Source: Ceraceosorus guamensis (taxonomy: Eukaryota > Basidiomycota > Exobasidiomycetes > Ceraceosorales > Ceraceosoraceae). From it: a stretch of DNA of 49,536 nt. The stretch lies in NCBI RefSeq assembly GCF_003144195.1, contig NW_020290090.1:7521-57056 (forward strand), written 5' to 3'. Under the pieces are notes generated by a model. The model did not search any database and had not been told where the DNA came from. It saw only the letters and a program-made list of their open reading frames with translations. The position numbers were made by a program, and so were the translations under genes. Positions 36,869-47,317 of the stretch are shown piece after piece (the stretch's first letter is position 1; each line of letters starts with the position of its first letter).

Positions 36869-39325
36869 TCATCTGCGTGAGCCAGCTTTGGTTCCCAACT
36901 GCCTACCAAGTCGCTTGAGCGGCTCTATGGTCAGCCTTGCAAAGGGACCGGCAAGCCATATACACGCCGCAATACGTAGAGGGACGATCGCCTGCAAACA
37001 TGGCCAAAAGTTGTCTAAGCACCGAAGATGGCCTCGCAAACTTTCAGCATCGACTCATCTCTGATAGCAAACGCACCTTGACGACCGCGTAGGCTGCCAC
37101 GGCATTTGCGAATCCTCCAACGAGGATTGCACCATCCACACCTTCCCCTGTTGCCTCGCTGCCCTTTTCAAAGCCGAACCAGCCTTTCTTGCGCCCAATT
37201 TTTTCTGCCCAGCGTGTCCCGTCATCGACCCAAGCGCGAAGACGGTCTCGTATTCCATTTGAAGCGGGGCCGGCGTCTTCTACAACGCTCGCCTCCACTG
37301 CGTTGGCTGGTAAGAGCCAATCAAGGACCGTCTTTCCTGCCCCAAAGAAGGCGAGGATCCAAAAGATGATCAACAGAGGTATGATTGCGCTAAGCTCGTG
37401 TAGGATCAAAAAGCTGATGACCATGCTGCCTGGGTCTGTCCCGCTTCTTGCTGCAGCCTCGCGGACGCGAGCTATGCTTCGAGCAAGGATCGAGCTGGCC
37501 GGCTGCGAAGGCGAAGAAGGGGACGAAGGCGAGGACGAGGATGGCGGTGGGGGAGGCGGAGAAGCCGTGCCTTTCTGGGGCACCTTCGTGGAGAATGTAC
37601 GAACAGATCCTGGGACACTCTGGGGTGCGTCCACAGAGCGATTGGCGACTCCGGAGGCACTTGTCGTCTCCGCATCCGCAAGCCAGTGCACCTCATCCTG
37701 GTCGCCAAGCCAATGCTCCTTCAATGCGCTTGGAAGCAGCATCTTGCCATCTCGGAAGCCATGCTGCTCGACGAGGGCCACGAGTAGACGTGGTATGGCA
37801 GCTGCAGTAGCGTTGAGCGTATGAGCATACTCCGGAGAGCTAGCATCGGCTGCAGCTGATTTGTATTTGATGGACAGACGGCGAGCCTGATAGTCGGTGC
37901 AATTGGATGCGGAGCAAACCTCGCCCCAATCTCCTCTGCCTCGCATGTATACTTCGACGTCGATCTTCTGATATGCGCTCGCACCCAGCTCGTGTGGCGG
38001 CATGTGAAGCGCCCTGTTGGCGAGAAAAAGGCGGTCAAAATCCGTGCGGCACCTCTGTCCCTCCCCTCGACTCACCTCCACGTCAATTGTAGTGCATCTA
38101 GGACGCGTAGCTGAACAGCTAGCAGCCTGTCCAACCAAGCTTCGCTGTGATCCGGCGTGCACACGACAAACAGCTCGGCTTTTGAGAACTGATGCACTCG
38201 AAAAAGTCCCCTCGTCGCTTTGCCTCGAGAGCCAGCTTCGGCTCGGAAAGCGTGTCCAGAAGCCACTTCGAAGATTGGCAGCTGCTTGGTGGAGTACTGC
38301 CTGGCCGCATGGAGACCAAGCAAAGGCAGCTCCGCTGTGGCAGCCAAGGCCAACGGCAACGCCTCGCCAGCGGCCGCTAGGGTGTATATCTGCGCGGCAT
38401 CGGCTTGCCGAGGCGCAAAGCCGCTGCGCTCTAGCAACTCTGTTGGGATCACGTCTGGGACGACGCGCAGCCGGGCACCTTCTGCAATGGCAATGCTGAG
38501 AGAGAGGCGTTCGATGGCGTGAGAGAGGATGGCGAGATGAGAGCCGAGATGCGGGAAGCCCGAAGCAGCGACCTGCTGGGGCAAGGCGGACGGGTGCAGC
38601 AGAGAGCCAGGAGAATGCTGGTGCAAAAGGTTGACGTGATCGTATTCAGGCATGGCTTTGCCTGCGCCATGCAAGTCCGGCCCGGGAACGCTTGCAATGT
38701 CGCCGCCATATCTGAATGCTTTTGGTGACACCTCCACGTCCAGATCTCCATCTCCAGCAACGCCCAACTGTTCCAGCACGTGAGCAGCGGTCCGATTGGG
38801 CAGCTTGAGCCGAAGCATCCGCGCCTCTGCCGTCACAGCTTCTTGCTCTTTCAACAGCCTCTGGTAGTCTGCCTTTGCTTCCTTCTGAGTGGCCGTCGCT
38901 GTGCTGCTCTGATCAGACAGACCGTCCACCTGATCTGCTTTTGTGCGCTGGCTCGACGACTTTTGCGCATCCCTCGCAGCAGCCAGACGCTGGTTGACAT
39001 CTACAAGTCGCTGTTTGAGCTCCACCAGGCGATCTTGATCCTCTGTGTTCAATGCTGCTCTCCTCTGCCGAGCATTGCGAATACCATCTCGCAAGTCGTC
39101 ATCATTCCATGACCACGCGGGTTGGGCTGGTGGTAGCTGCTTGTACTTGATTTGTGGAGCTGCTTGGGCATGCTGCCGTGCCGTCGTCGCAGCGGTCCTG
39201 ATAGCGAGACAAGCGCAGCGCTGTTCAAGCTCGCGACGGCGTGGCGGAGATGATGGCAGCAGGCGAGCGTGGCATGCTGAGAGGATGGAGCGGGGCACGG
39301 CGCTGCTCCGTGCAGAGACGGACAT
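36869..39325 (-). CDS. DIA4: mitochondrial seryl-tRNA synthetase fused to a FLILHELTA (Mrx11-type) membrane domain
   Basis: Three minus-strand exons (39325-38076, 38013-37077, 36991-36869) encode about 769 residues. Residues 1-35 are Arg/Ser-rich, like a mitochondrial presequence. Then come a SerRS N-terminal coiled-coil arm (RQRRAALNTEDQDRLVELKQ) and the class II core: motif 2 FRAEAGSRGKATRGLFRVHQ and motif 3 region RGDWGEVCSASNCTDYQARR. The synthetase ends near residue 527 (DQDEVHWLADAE). The frame then continues without stop or Met through a linker containing RTFSTKVPQKG and poly-Pro/Ser into MVISFLILHELSAIIPLLII (FLILHELSA at about 618-626), an IGRKKGWFGFE segment and AVAAYAVVK, joined to AIVPLRIAACIWLAGPFARL in exon 3. 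This is the Pfam FLILHELTA family, to which yeast Mrx11 belongs. Both halves share exon 2, so the fusion does not rest on a splice guess. Reaction: charges mitochondrial tRNA-Ser; the tail should anchor it in the inner membrane. An alternative is two overlapping genes, if the tail has its own 5' exon. Confidence 0.88.
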
Positions 39326-41187
39326 GACGAAGTGTGCAAGGATTGAGGGAGGGCAAGTGTTGAGGACGAGCAGAATGCGTACATGTGAGCTATGCGATCA
39401 TGATGCGACTCGCATGATGACGATGTCACAAGCACAAGCATCAATCGTGGATGAAAGGAAGGCGAGTCAAGAGTCTTGGGTCATGAGGTGAGTGTGATTA
39501 CTCAAACGTCACGTCACAAGTCGAGAAGGAGCGTGTGAGAGGTCAGGTCCACGCGCATGGCTCTAATGAGTCACGTGACTCGTGTAGGGGATGCGCGCTA
39601 CTCAAACTTTGACTATATACACAAAATAGTGAATGAGTCGTGAGTTGAGAGCTCTGGAAGTGTGCATGATCGTTGAATTCTGAATTGTGAATCGAGAGTT
39701 GTGATTGTGATTGTTGTGGATGTCGATCTGGACTCTGAGCTTCCTATCGGTACTGCTTGTCCGCGAACGGAGTGGCCACGCACACGTTGCGATATCCAGC
39801 GCTTCTCTTCGAGATTCGGAAGGGTGGCCCTGCTGTTCCACAATCTGAATCGATATGCGGGAGTGGATACAAACAGGTTCGGAGGCACGAATGAGGATTC
39901 CAGATAGTCAAAGGGCCACGATGACAAGAAGCATTCAAATTCTAGATTTTCAATTGAATGCAAATATCGAGCAAGGATTTCCTTGTCTGGTCACTAGACC
40001 TCAAGTGGCGTGGATCACGGGACATCTTCGGAGGGAGGTGTGGCGACAGGTTGTCAACTCTGAGGGCAGTCACGAGTGCACTCACGACTGTGACTCGAAC
40101 TACTACTCAACTGGTGCGGTACAGCGCAGCTAGCCGATCCATGCGCCCCATCTTGCACTCAGCCTCGATTCAGATTCGTTCGCGAATCGATTGGCCATCA
40201 CGAATCACGAATGTGCTGTGACGATATTCGATAATCTGAACGTTATGCATGGACCTCGCCACCGCTTCTCACTTCAATTGCCGCCTTGTACGCCCTTTGC
40301 CACTCATCCCCCGCGCTCACGACTGCCGCTCCCAATAGGGTCGCCATAAGCGATAAGGCGGCAGCATAGAATCGCTTTGCGAGCGAGCTTGACTGCGTTC
40401 AGTGCACCGGGACACTTGCGGCACGACGATGGAAACGTGCAGCATGCAAGTATGTCATCAATGATGGCATACAGCAGCAGTAAGTGTGAGTTGTAGTCAC
40501 GAGTCGCTGTGAGTATGAGTCACGAGTCCGTATAGCGACGGGTAGGCGCTGACATGCTATGCGTCACCTCGCCCACACCTCCACGCCAGGCCGCAATCAG
40601 TGAATCACGAATGGTGACCCCTTGGGTCTTCGCCCGCCCGCCCATCTAAACGCCCACACGCGGGCGCAGCAATTAACGTGATTGCGTGTGGCTGCGTATA
40701 CAAGCAGCTATAGTATACGCGTGCGCATACGTGATGGGGTCGGTCATCGCTATACGCCCGCGTGCCAGCGCTCTTCTCTGCGCGCTATCAGCTATGAGCC
40801 ATAGCTTCTTCTCACACTTCACGAGTCATGAGTCTATGGAGGTGGCAATACGCCATCCTCCCACAGCGCTATATATAGTTGTGCCCAACAAGGCAACGGG
40901 CGCGCGCGCGCAAAATCCAAACCGCATCGATGGTCACAACAGTTTGCTTCCCTTCTCACCTTCGCCCTTCTCGCCTCCGCGCGAGCTACAGCTAGGTGTC
41001 AGCTTCAATAAGCAGCTCCTCCTTCTCTTCTACCTACATCGCAGCGCGATTCCCAAGCTGGCTCTTGGGTGGTTGTTCCAAGCTTCCTCCTCTTGTTCCA
41101 GACGTTCTTCAAGAACACAATACAACTCGCGAGCATACAAGCTGGTCTTGTGCTTCTTCGATTCATCAGCCTCATCTCTGCTTCGCC
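39326..41187. other. divergent intergenic region, motif-rich
   Basis: This is a 1.86 kb region between divergent genes; it should hold both promoters. No gene is seen. It is the densest area for the dispersed CACGAGTC / AATCACGA motif (about 39480-39570, 39640-39715, 40060-40110, 40170-40220, 40490-40530, 40600-40617, 40820-40835). A pyrimidine-rich stretch at 40945-41110 precedes the downstream gene. Confidence 0.6.
40870..40878 (+). promoter_or_regulatory. possible TATA box
   Basis: TATATATAG lies about 310 bp upstream of the ATG at 41188 and just before a pyrimidine-rich stretch. The distance implies a long 5' UTR, so this is tentative. Confidence 0.35.
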
Positions 41188-41640
41188 ATGCGATTCTCAA
41201 ACATCTTGATACTCTACACGGCAGTCGCGTAAGTCGTGCCGCTCACCTTTATACAGCGCCTATGTCTCTCGCACAAGCTCACCTCGCCCAACTATTCCTT
41301 GCACAGCGCCGCTTCCACTTCTGCAGCTCCTATCCCAACGCAGGGCGAGCTTGACCAAGTAAGTATGTGGTCGAGTGCGGCTCACAGTGGTGCCAGTGAC
41401 CACGCTAGCGCCTTGTTCAAGCGCCATGGTAAGGCTGCGGGCAAAGGTTGGCACAGCCCCATTCCCGGCTCGCTCAGACAGTGGGGCTACGCGTTGAGCG
41501 CTTTGGGCGTTGGCTACCTCTTTGGCCACCTTGCAGGTCACGGTCATCCCGCCACGGTTCCCACCGCCACGCAGGGCGAAAAGGTTCCCCACCATCCTGT
41601 TGACGGCGCAGCACACAAGCTGAACGGCAGGTCCGAGTAG
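41188..41640 (+). CDS. small secreted or membrane protein with Gly-rich hydrophobic segment
   Basis: Two exons (41188-41228, 41307-41640; GTAAGT donor, CACAG acceptor, phase 2) encode 124 residues. The N-terminus MRFSNILILYTAV plus AAAASTSAAPIPTQG is a signal peptide. A KR dibasic site (ASALFKRHGK) could be cut by a Kex2-type protease. Near residue 80 a Gly-rich hydrophobic segment (RQWGYALSALGVGYLFGHLA) may be a second membrane helix. The tail is His/Pro-rich. A strong donor-like GTAAGTATG lies inside exon 2 at about 41361; an alternative splice there is possible. No family is recognised. Only 36 bp separate its stop from the earliest proposed start of the next gene, so the two may be co-transcribed or wrongly divided. 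Confidence 0.6.
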
Positions 41641-41676
41641 GGATTCGCGGGCAGCGTCATCATCCAAAGCAAAGGG

Positions 41677-43411
41677 ATGAGAGAGGCGAGGGAGAGGGCG
41701 ATGACGCTGCCCCACGTGCTAAGCCATGCGGGCACATCAGGACTTCGACGGTGGAGCTATGCTGAGACGCGGGGTTTCAAAGAAGATGCGCAGGCCAAGA
41801 GTAGGAATGACGAGGGATTTGGAAGAGGCACCGGCACTGAACATGATACACTCTCCGTTATTCAAACTGCAAACACTCGGCAGGTAATCGTGAGTCATCG
41901 ATGTCGACCCGCACAGAACATCGTGCACCGTGCTGACGAATCGAGGCTGTCCTTGCAGCTTTCACAATCAAGCAACACACGGCGAAGTAGCGTCGTCAGA
42001 TCAGTGCGTGTTCGTGTCTACTGTGATAGCTCTTCAAGGACTCATCATCTCACACTTGTACTCACAGTCTCAGCTCGAGCGTCGCTTGGTCAAAGCCAAG
42101 CTTCCCTTCTGGCAGACTTCGAAATTCAAAGACGCGCGCAACGCGCTGGCTTTCGTGGGCGTGGGTGGTGGAGTCTATTATGCACAGCGCAAAACGCACT
42201 TCATCACGAATTGGCACAACAAGTTCAAGAATTGGCGTAGCAAGGGCAAGGAGGAAGACTCCAAGAAGACGGATGGTAAAGAGCAGCCTGCGAAGACGGA
42301 TGGCAAGGAGTCGCCGCCCAAAGCGGATCCAGGCCAACCAACAACGCCCACAGCTCCTGCATCCGCGCCAGCCACACCGCAGACCCAAACCGGCGGAGGC
42401 GCGAGCGTGCCGACGGATGCTGGCACGACTTCGCTGAATAGGGACCCAGCAGCGGTGCAGCGCCGATCTTTACTGTCCAGCACTGATCTTGAGGTGAGTG
42501 CAGTTTCATCCGAGAGCTTCACCGTGCCGCCTTCGTTTGACGCAGTGACTTGGTGTCGATATCTAGCCTCGAGGCATTGGCAACTTCATGGCGGCTGGTG
42601 TGGGTCTAGGGATCGGCCTGTTAGGCGTCAAGTACTTTACTGGTGGATTTTCTTCAAAACATCCCAAAGAAGCCAAGGACTTTGCAGTGCACCGTGATCC
42701 TGCTAGCTTGCCCGGTGCGGACAAACTTACTCCGAAGGACGTCACATCGACTCAGAACACAAAGCCGAGCGAAGAAGCACACGCGGATAAGGTGGAGCAA
42801 GCCGAGACAAAGACGAAAGATGCACCGCTGCCAGAGAAGAAGACGGACGAATCGCATCCAGCGAAAGACGTCGTTCCGACGACGACGCCACCGGCTGCCG
42901 CTTCGCCAGAGAAGAAAGAGGAAGTGGCCCCTCCAGCAAAGGAACCGGCGCCACCTGTGGCTGCATCCACTGCTCACAATCCTGATGGATCATTAGTGTA
43001 CCCGGCCGTCGTTGACGAGCATCATCACGCCCACCATTTGAGGGAATCGGAAATGCTTCAACAAAGAGCAGTGGCCGGTAAAGTGAGTGTGCGCGAGGGG
43101 ATAGTCTTCGCGCACTGCACCTGGCTGACCCGTCGATCGTCCCCGCGCAGACTCGGCTGGAGCGACGCACACCCATCCGTCTCGGCTTTCCGAATTGGTT
43201 CGAAAAATGGGCACCTTACTTTACAGGTATCAGCACGGGAGCCGCAACGACCATGCTGATGAGACAGCACCGCAAGAAGCCGAGCCAAGTCAAGCCAGAG
43301 CTGATCAAGGGCGACTTTCTTCCCAATCTGGGCAAGGGTCGCAAGAACAGCGGACGGCGCAGTCTTCAAGAAGATCTGTTAGGCGCTTCGCTGGTCGATC
43401 TGGACGTCTAA
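41677..43411 (+). CDS. lineage-specific protein with repeated hydrophobic modules, 5' end uncertain
   Basis: The well-supported exons are 42068-42493, 42567-43082 and 43151-43411, all phase 0 with GTGAGT donors. Two weaker 5' exons (41677-41889, 41959-42003) also join in phase 0. The full model has 487 residues. Three similar modules are visible: QLERRLVKAKLPFWQTSKFK with FVGVGGGVYYAQRK; NFMAAGVGLGIGLLGVKYFT; and RLERRTPIRLGFPNWFEKWA with FTGISTGAATTMLMRQHRK. Modules 1 and 3 align from (Q/R)LERR to a terminal basic patch, suggesting internal duplication. Lys/Pro/Ala-rich linkers separate them (KKTDGKEQPAKTDGKE; PPAAASPEKKEEVAPPAKEP). Gly-rich hydrophobic stretches may span a membrane, and no catalytic motif is seen. 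The neighbouring 41188 gene has a comparable Gly-rich segment, so the two may be related. Function is unknown. Confidence 0.6.
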
Positions 43412-43576
43412 GCGCTTTTTGCCTCGTGTGTGTTCTTTTTCATCTTTTCGCGCCCCAGAACCCGCACAGGAAAGCGAGATAAAAAGCGTGTACATTGAAG
43501 AAAGCCTGCTGTGGGTATGATGTAATGATGTGTATGTGGTTCAAAAATTTGTGCGAACGCTAGGGCCGCTGAATGA

Positions 43577-46500
43577 TCAACGAAAGTTGAGCCTGATGAG
43601 GAAGAGCAGACAATCTTGCAAGACGTGCACGGATGTCCTGCGGGATTGGACCAAGACGCGGGGCGTGTGAGTGGAAAGCATTTGCTTGCGCTCTTGGCGA
43701 GCGCTGCTCCATCTGCTCGACGGTGCGCAAGCAACGCACCAAACGACGCTAGTGACGAGTTCCGGATGCTGTCTCATCTCATCCAGGCCAAGATTGGTAA
43801 TGTCGACGGAGAAGCAATAGAGGCAGAGCCAACGGGCCAAGAAGCTGCTCACCAGCTCGCTAGCCCAGATGGCCAGCGAACCGAGCATGGTCAGCTGGTA
43901 GTTGTAGGGATCGCGCTTATCGTCAAACGCAAAAAAGGGGTACAGGTCTAACGCAAGAAGAGAGGGGGAGGGGAAAGAGAAGACGGCTTTAGCAATGGCA
44001 TGGTGCGAATCGCTGGAGCACATCGGCTCCTCCGACTCACGCTGATTGCTTCCAAAGTGCAGGATGGATACCCAACCCAAAAAGGCTAGCATGGTCGTAT
44101 TCTGCGCCAAATTGCGCAGGTAGAACGCTACATTGAACTCGTGCGTAAGCGGTGCGTCGAGATGGCAAAAAAAAAAAAAAGTGATGCACGCTCGCATCAT
44201 CTCACCCAGACCGACGCTCTCGACGTATTCTTCCCAGGACCGAGGATTTGGGTTAAAGTATTGTGTGATGCGGTGACACAGGCTCGTCATGCTGAATGAG
44301 AGCACGAGATAAAACGTCAGAGGGACACTACAGAGGCCAAATATGGCACCATGACCGTACTCGAACGCACCTAAAGGGATACCAGATGCAGACCCAGAAA
44401 GAGCTGAGCAACTGGATCAATGCGAATTGGTCGAATGATCGCAATCGAGCAAAGAGATTGCGATAGAAGCTGTAGTGTGTGCGCAGGAAATGGGTGTGAG
44501 TCGGCCGTCGCAGGCTGCGGGCACACGCCTTCCACTCACATAAAGTAGACCTGCAACAGCGAAGGGGGAGGCACGAACAACAGGCGCATCAGAGGTGCGC
44601 GCTGCACAAACGTTACTGCACTCCAACTCACCAAGAAGTAGTAGTACTTGAAGCAAAATAGCAGCGCTCTGCTTCGCACTTTTTCTTCGAGGATCCAGAT
44701 GCTGATGAGCATGAGGACGTTGACATTGACAGTCCAGAACATGACGTATGCCGTTCCTTCGAAGCCCGTGTGGGGCAAGGAGGAGAGGTAGATGCTAGCA
44801 TAACCCTGACCTGCCAAGAGCGCCACGAGGGCAAGACCTATGGTGGTCATGAACCAGAGGAAGCGAGTGTAGGAAGCTGGAATACGACGAGCAAGTTGTC
44901 GTTCCAAGAACGCTGACCGGGGTGGGGGAAGCAGCGCAGTCGCAACGTGAGACAAAGCTGCGGCGAGGCGCTTTGTACATGCCGCCACACTCACTCTTTT
45001 GGGCTTCCGTGAGGCTGTGCCGATACGTCTGCCTTCCGCTGCGCCTGAGCCCGGCCAGACAGACTAGCGCGGGCATGGCCATGGTAGCAAAGGCGAGGCC
45101 TACCCAGAGCGTCTTGCGCTGCCACTGGATATCGTCGTCGGTGGTGGGACGATCTGGAGCCTTGTCGTGACCCGTGCCTCCGCCCGCTCCACCGCCCAGC
45201 CAGGGTGGCAACCATCCTGCATGGGCATCGAGCGAGAACGTGTGCAGAGTGTAGCCTGCGCCTAGACTCAGCAGCCAGAAGGTGAAGTAGCTGGTTCGAG
45301 CACCCAATGCGCGCGGCCACCAATTGAGGCGGTACAGGGAGAATAGCTGCGTGATGTATATCAGCGCTGTGGGCAAGAGCAGAGAGCGTGTTGATCAGCA
45401 ATGATGCGTCAGATGCGTCAGATGCGTCACCAATTGCGTGCCGGCGCTGAATGGACGCACCGACGGCGCAGTAGATGCCGTAGTAGAAGAGCAAAAAGAA
45501 CCAAAAGTTGGCATCCACCCTGTTGGGACTGTCACCGTTCCCATCGCCATCGCCGCACCATGGAGCTTCAAGACCGCTGCTTTCAGGATCGCACCAAGGT
45601 GGATTGGGGTCGTAAGGATCGGTCTTTGGAAAGGGCATGGCGCACCAGAACCATACCTGTGGGGGAGAGAGGGGGAGAGAGGGGGAGAGAGGGGGAGAGA
45701 GAGAGAGAGGCAGCGTCAAGGTCACAACGTCGCTGCGGCATTGTTGCTAATTTGCCAGGTATCAGACTGACCACGAGGCTGGGCGCAACTGCGAGCACCA
45801 CCCATCTCTTCCACCAGCTGTTCAACCACCTCTCCACCGTTGACATGTGCGGTCTGAAAGCGTCCTTCCACAGTGGCTGATTGGCGTGCCTATCATCGCT
45901 GCCTAAACGAGCATGACGCGATCTGTACCTGGCTGCAGGTGCGGACTGCAGCGATTCGGTAGGAACGTGATGCGATGAAGAGTGAGCGTGCGGCGAGGGG
46001 GATGGAGCAGCAGCAGAAGCAGCATCGCTGGGGAATGTTGGCGTGAAGCCGGCGCCGGTGCGGCCGCCGATCATGCGCTCCCTGTTGCCGCTGAGCAGAG
46101 ATGTCCTCTCGTGAGCGTAGGGGTGATATGCTGATCGAGCGGACTGCAAGGGCGACAAGCGTGCGGATGGTGGAAGACGCTGCGTGCTCGTGCTCGTGCC
46201 CGTGCCTGCGCCTGTGCTTGTGCTGCTGCTCGCGCCTGTCAGGTTGGCAGCATCGTGAAGCCAAGCCCAAGATCGAGGTGCACGCTTGGGTGCTGTGGAT
46301 GATGATGACGATGATGCTGCTGCGTTGCCAGCATGGGTAGCGGCGGCTGATGCGAACGAGGCGCTGTTGAGGTTTGCAGATGCGCTGCCGACATTGCTGC
46401 TGATTGCTGGAGCACCACCTTTCGCCGCCGCCGCCGCCGCTGCTGCTGCTGCTTGTCTCCTGCCTGTCACTGCTGCACCCGCACCTGCCCCTTGCCCTGC

Positions 46501-46599
46501 CCCTACACCGCGATGATGCCTGCGAGGGGGTAACAGCGAGGGCTGCTCATCCTCTGCCCAACGGTCTGACCCGCTAGACATCGGGGTGAATGTAGCCAT
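43577..46599 (-). CDS. multipass membrane protein of unknown function, ten exons
   Basis: Minus-strand exons 46599-45772, 45656-45461, 45366-44995, 44912-44632, 44550-44540, 44469-44371, 44327-44206, 44127-44041, 43947-43740 and 43637-43577 join in phase to 754 residues. Residues 1 to about 260 are low complexity (poly-Ala, poly-Ser, Gly/Thr) and cytosolic-looking. Then follow many hydrophobic helices: WWKRWVVLAVAPSLVVWFWC, FWFFLLFYYGIYCAVALIYI, YFTFWLLSLGAGYTLHTFSL, LWVGLAFATMAMPALVCLAG, and later YVMFWTVNVNVLMLISIWIL and SVPLTFYLVLSFSM. Distinctive loops are PKTDPYDPNPPWCDPE, FEGTAYV, RSWEEYVESVGLAFYLRNLA and FDDKRDPYNYQ. Exon 5 is an 11-nt microexon (VYF plus two bases). The protein ends LFLIRLNFR after a GTGCGT...CGCAG intron. 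It looks like a conserved fungal polytopic protein, but I cannot name the family. A transporter or ER-resident role would be a guess. Confidence 0.8.
45661..45711. repeat. GGGGGAGAGA minisatellite inside intron 1
   Basis: Four to five copies of GGGGGAGAGA lie directly next to the 3' splice site of intron 1 of the membrane-protein gene. On the transcript strand the array is a 50-nt run of C and T ending in CCACAG, so the repeat itself forms the polypyrimidine tract. Confidence 0.9.
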
Positions 46600-47317
46600 C
46601 TCGATGGGAGGTGTGCGCGCAAGGGTCTACGTGTAGTTGAAGGAGGGATGATGGTGGATGATGAGATGTGTGTATGTAGGGGTGTGCGTGTGGGTGGGTG
46701 TGGGTGTGGGTGTGGGTGTGGGTGTGCAGATCACAGCGCCATGACCAAGTCTCAATCGTGAATCACAAGTCACGAGTGCGAATGAACATCAATCGCGAAT
46801 CAGTCAGAGTGCGTTTGAGTCGTGAGTGCGAGTCGTGTCACGAGCCACGAGTACGCCGAGATAGCGCGACGCAGCGAGCGAGCGGCCTTCTGTGTTGCTC
46901 TTGCGCTTCTTATTGCTCCGTGCCGTGCAGCTCTGTGCTGCTCGAGCGACATCATCATCATCGTCAGGGGGCGGCGGCGGCGCACGCCCGGTGCATGATA
47001 TGTTGCAGCTGCAGCTGCAGCTGCAGCTTGATTCTTGATTCTGAATCACGATTCACGATTCTTGATCCAAGATTGCAGCGGTGCCAAAGACGCCCGTCAC
47101 GTGAAAGCGGCGATGCACACAAGGCGTTGTAATTGCTGCATGGCGCGTGGTCTTGCTGCACTGCACTGCACTGCACTCGTGACTCTTGACTGCACACATG
47201 CCTGCCCTCCACCTTCGCAGCTTCCACCTCATCTTCCGGTCTGGGCCATCACCATCGCTACCGCCATCATTGCTTTCTCCGCACCACAGCGCACACTGAA
47301 AATCCTGCACCAGAAGA
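46600..47317. other. divergent promoter region
   Basis: It lies between the start codons of the membrane-protein gene (-) and CAF17 (+). No gene is seen. It contains a GTGTGG repeat (about 46689-46726) and two clusters of the dispersed CACGAGTC / AATCACGA motif at 46749-46860 and 47033-47075. Confidence 0.6.
46689..46726. repeat. GTGTGG microsatellite
   Basis: About six copies of a GTGTGG unit occur roughly 100 bp upstream of the membrane-protein start codon on the minus strand. Confidence 0.88.

Noticed and set aside
41361-41369. Strong donor-like GTAAGTATG inside the 41188 gene
   Set aside because: Reading through keeps a long open frame with a plausible hydrophobic segment, and no partner acceptor gives a better protein; noted as an alternative only.
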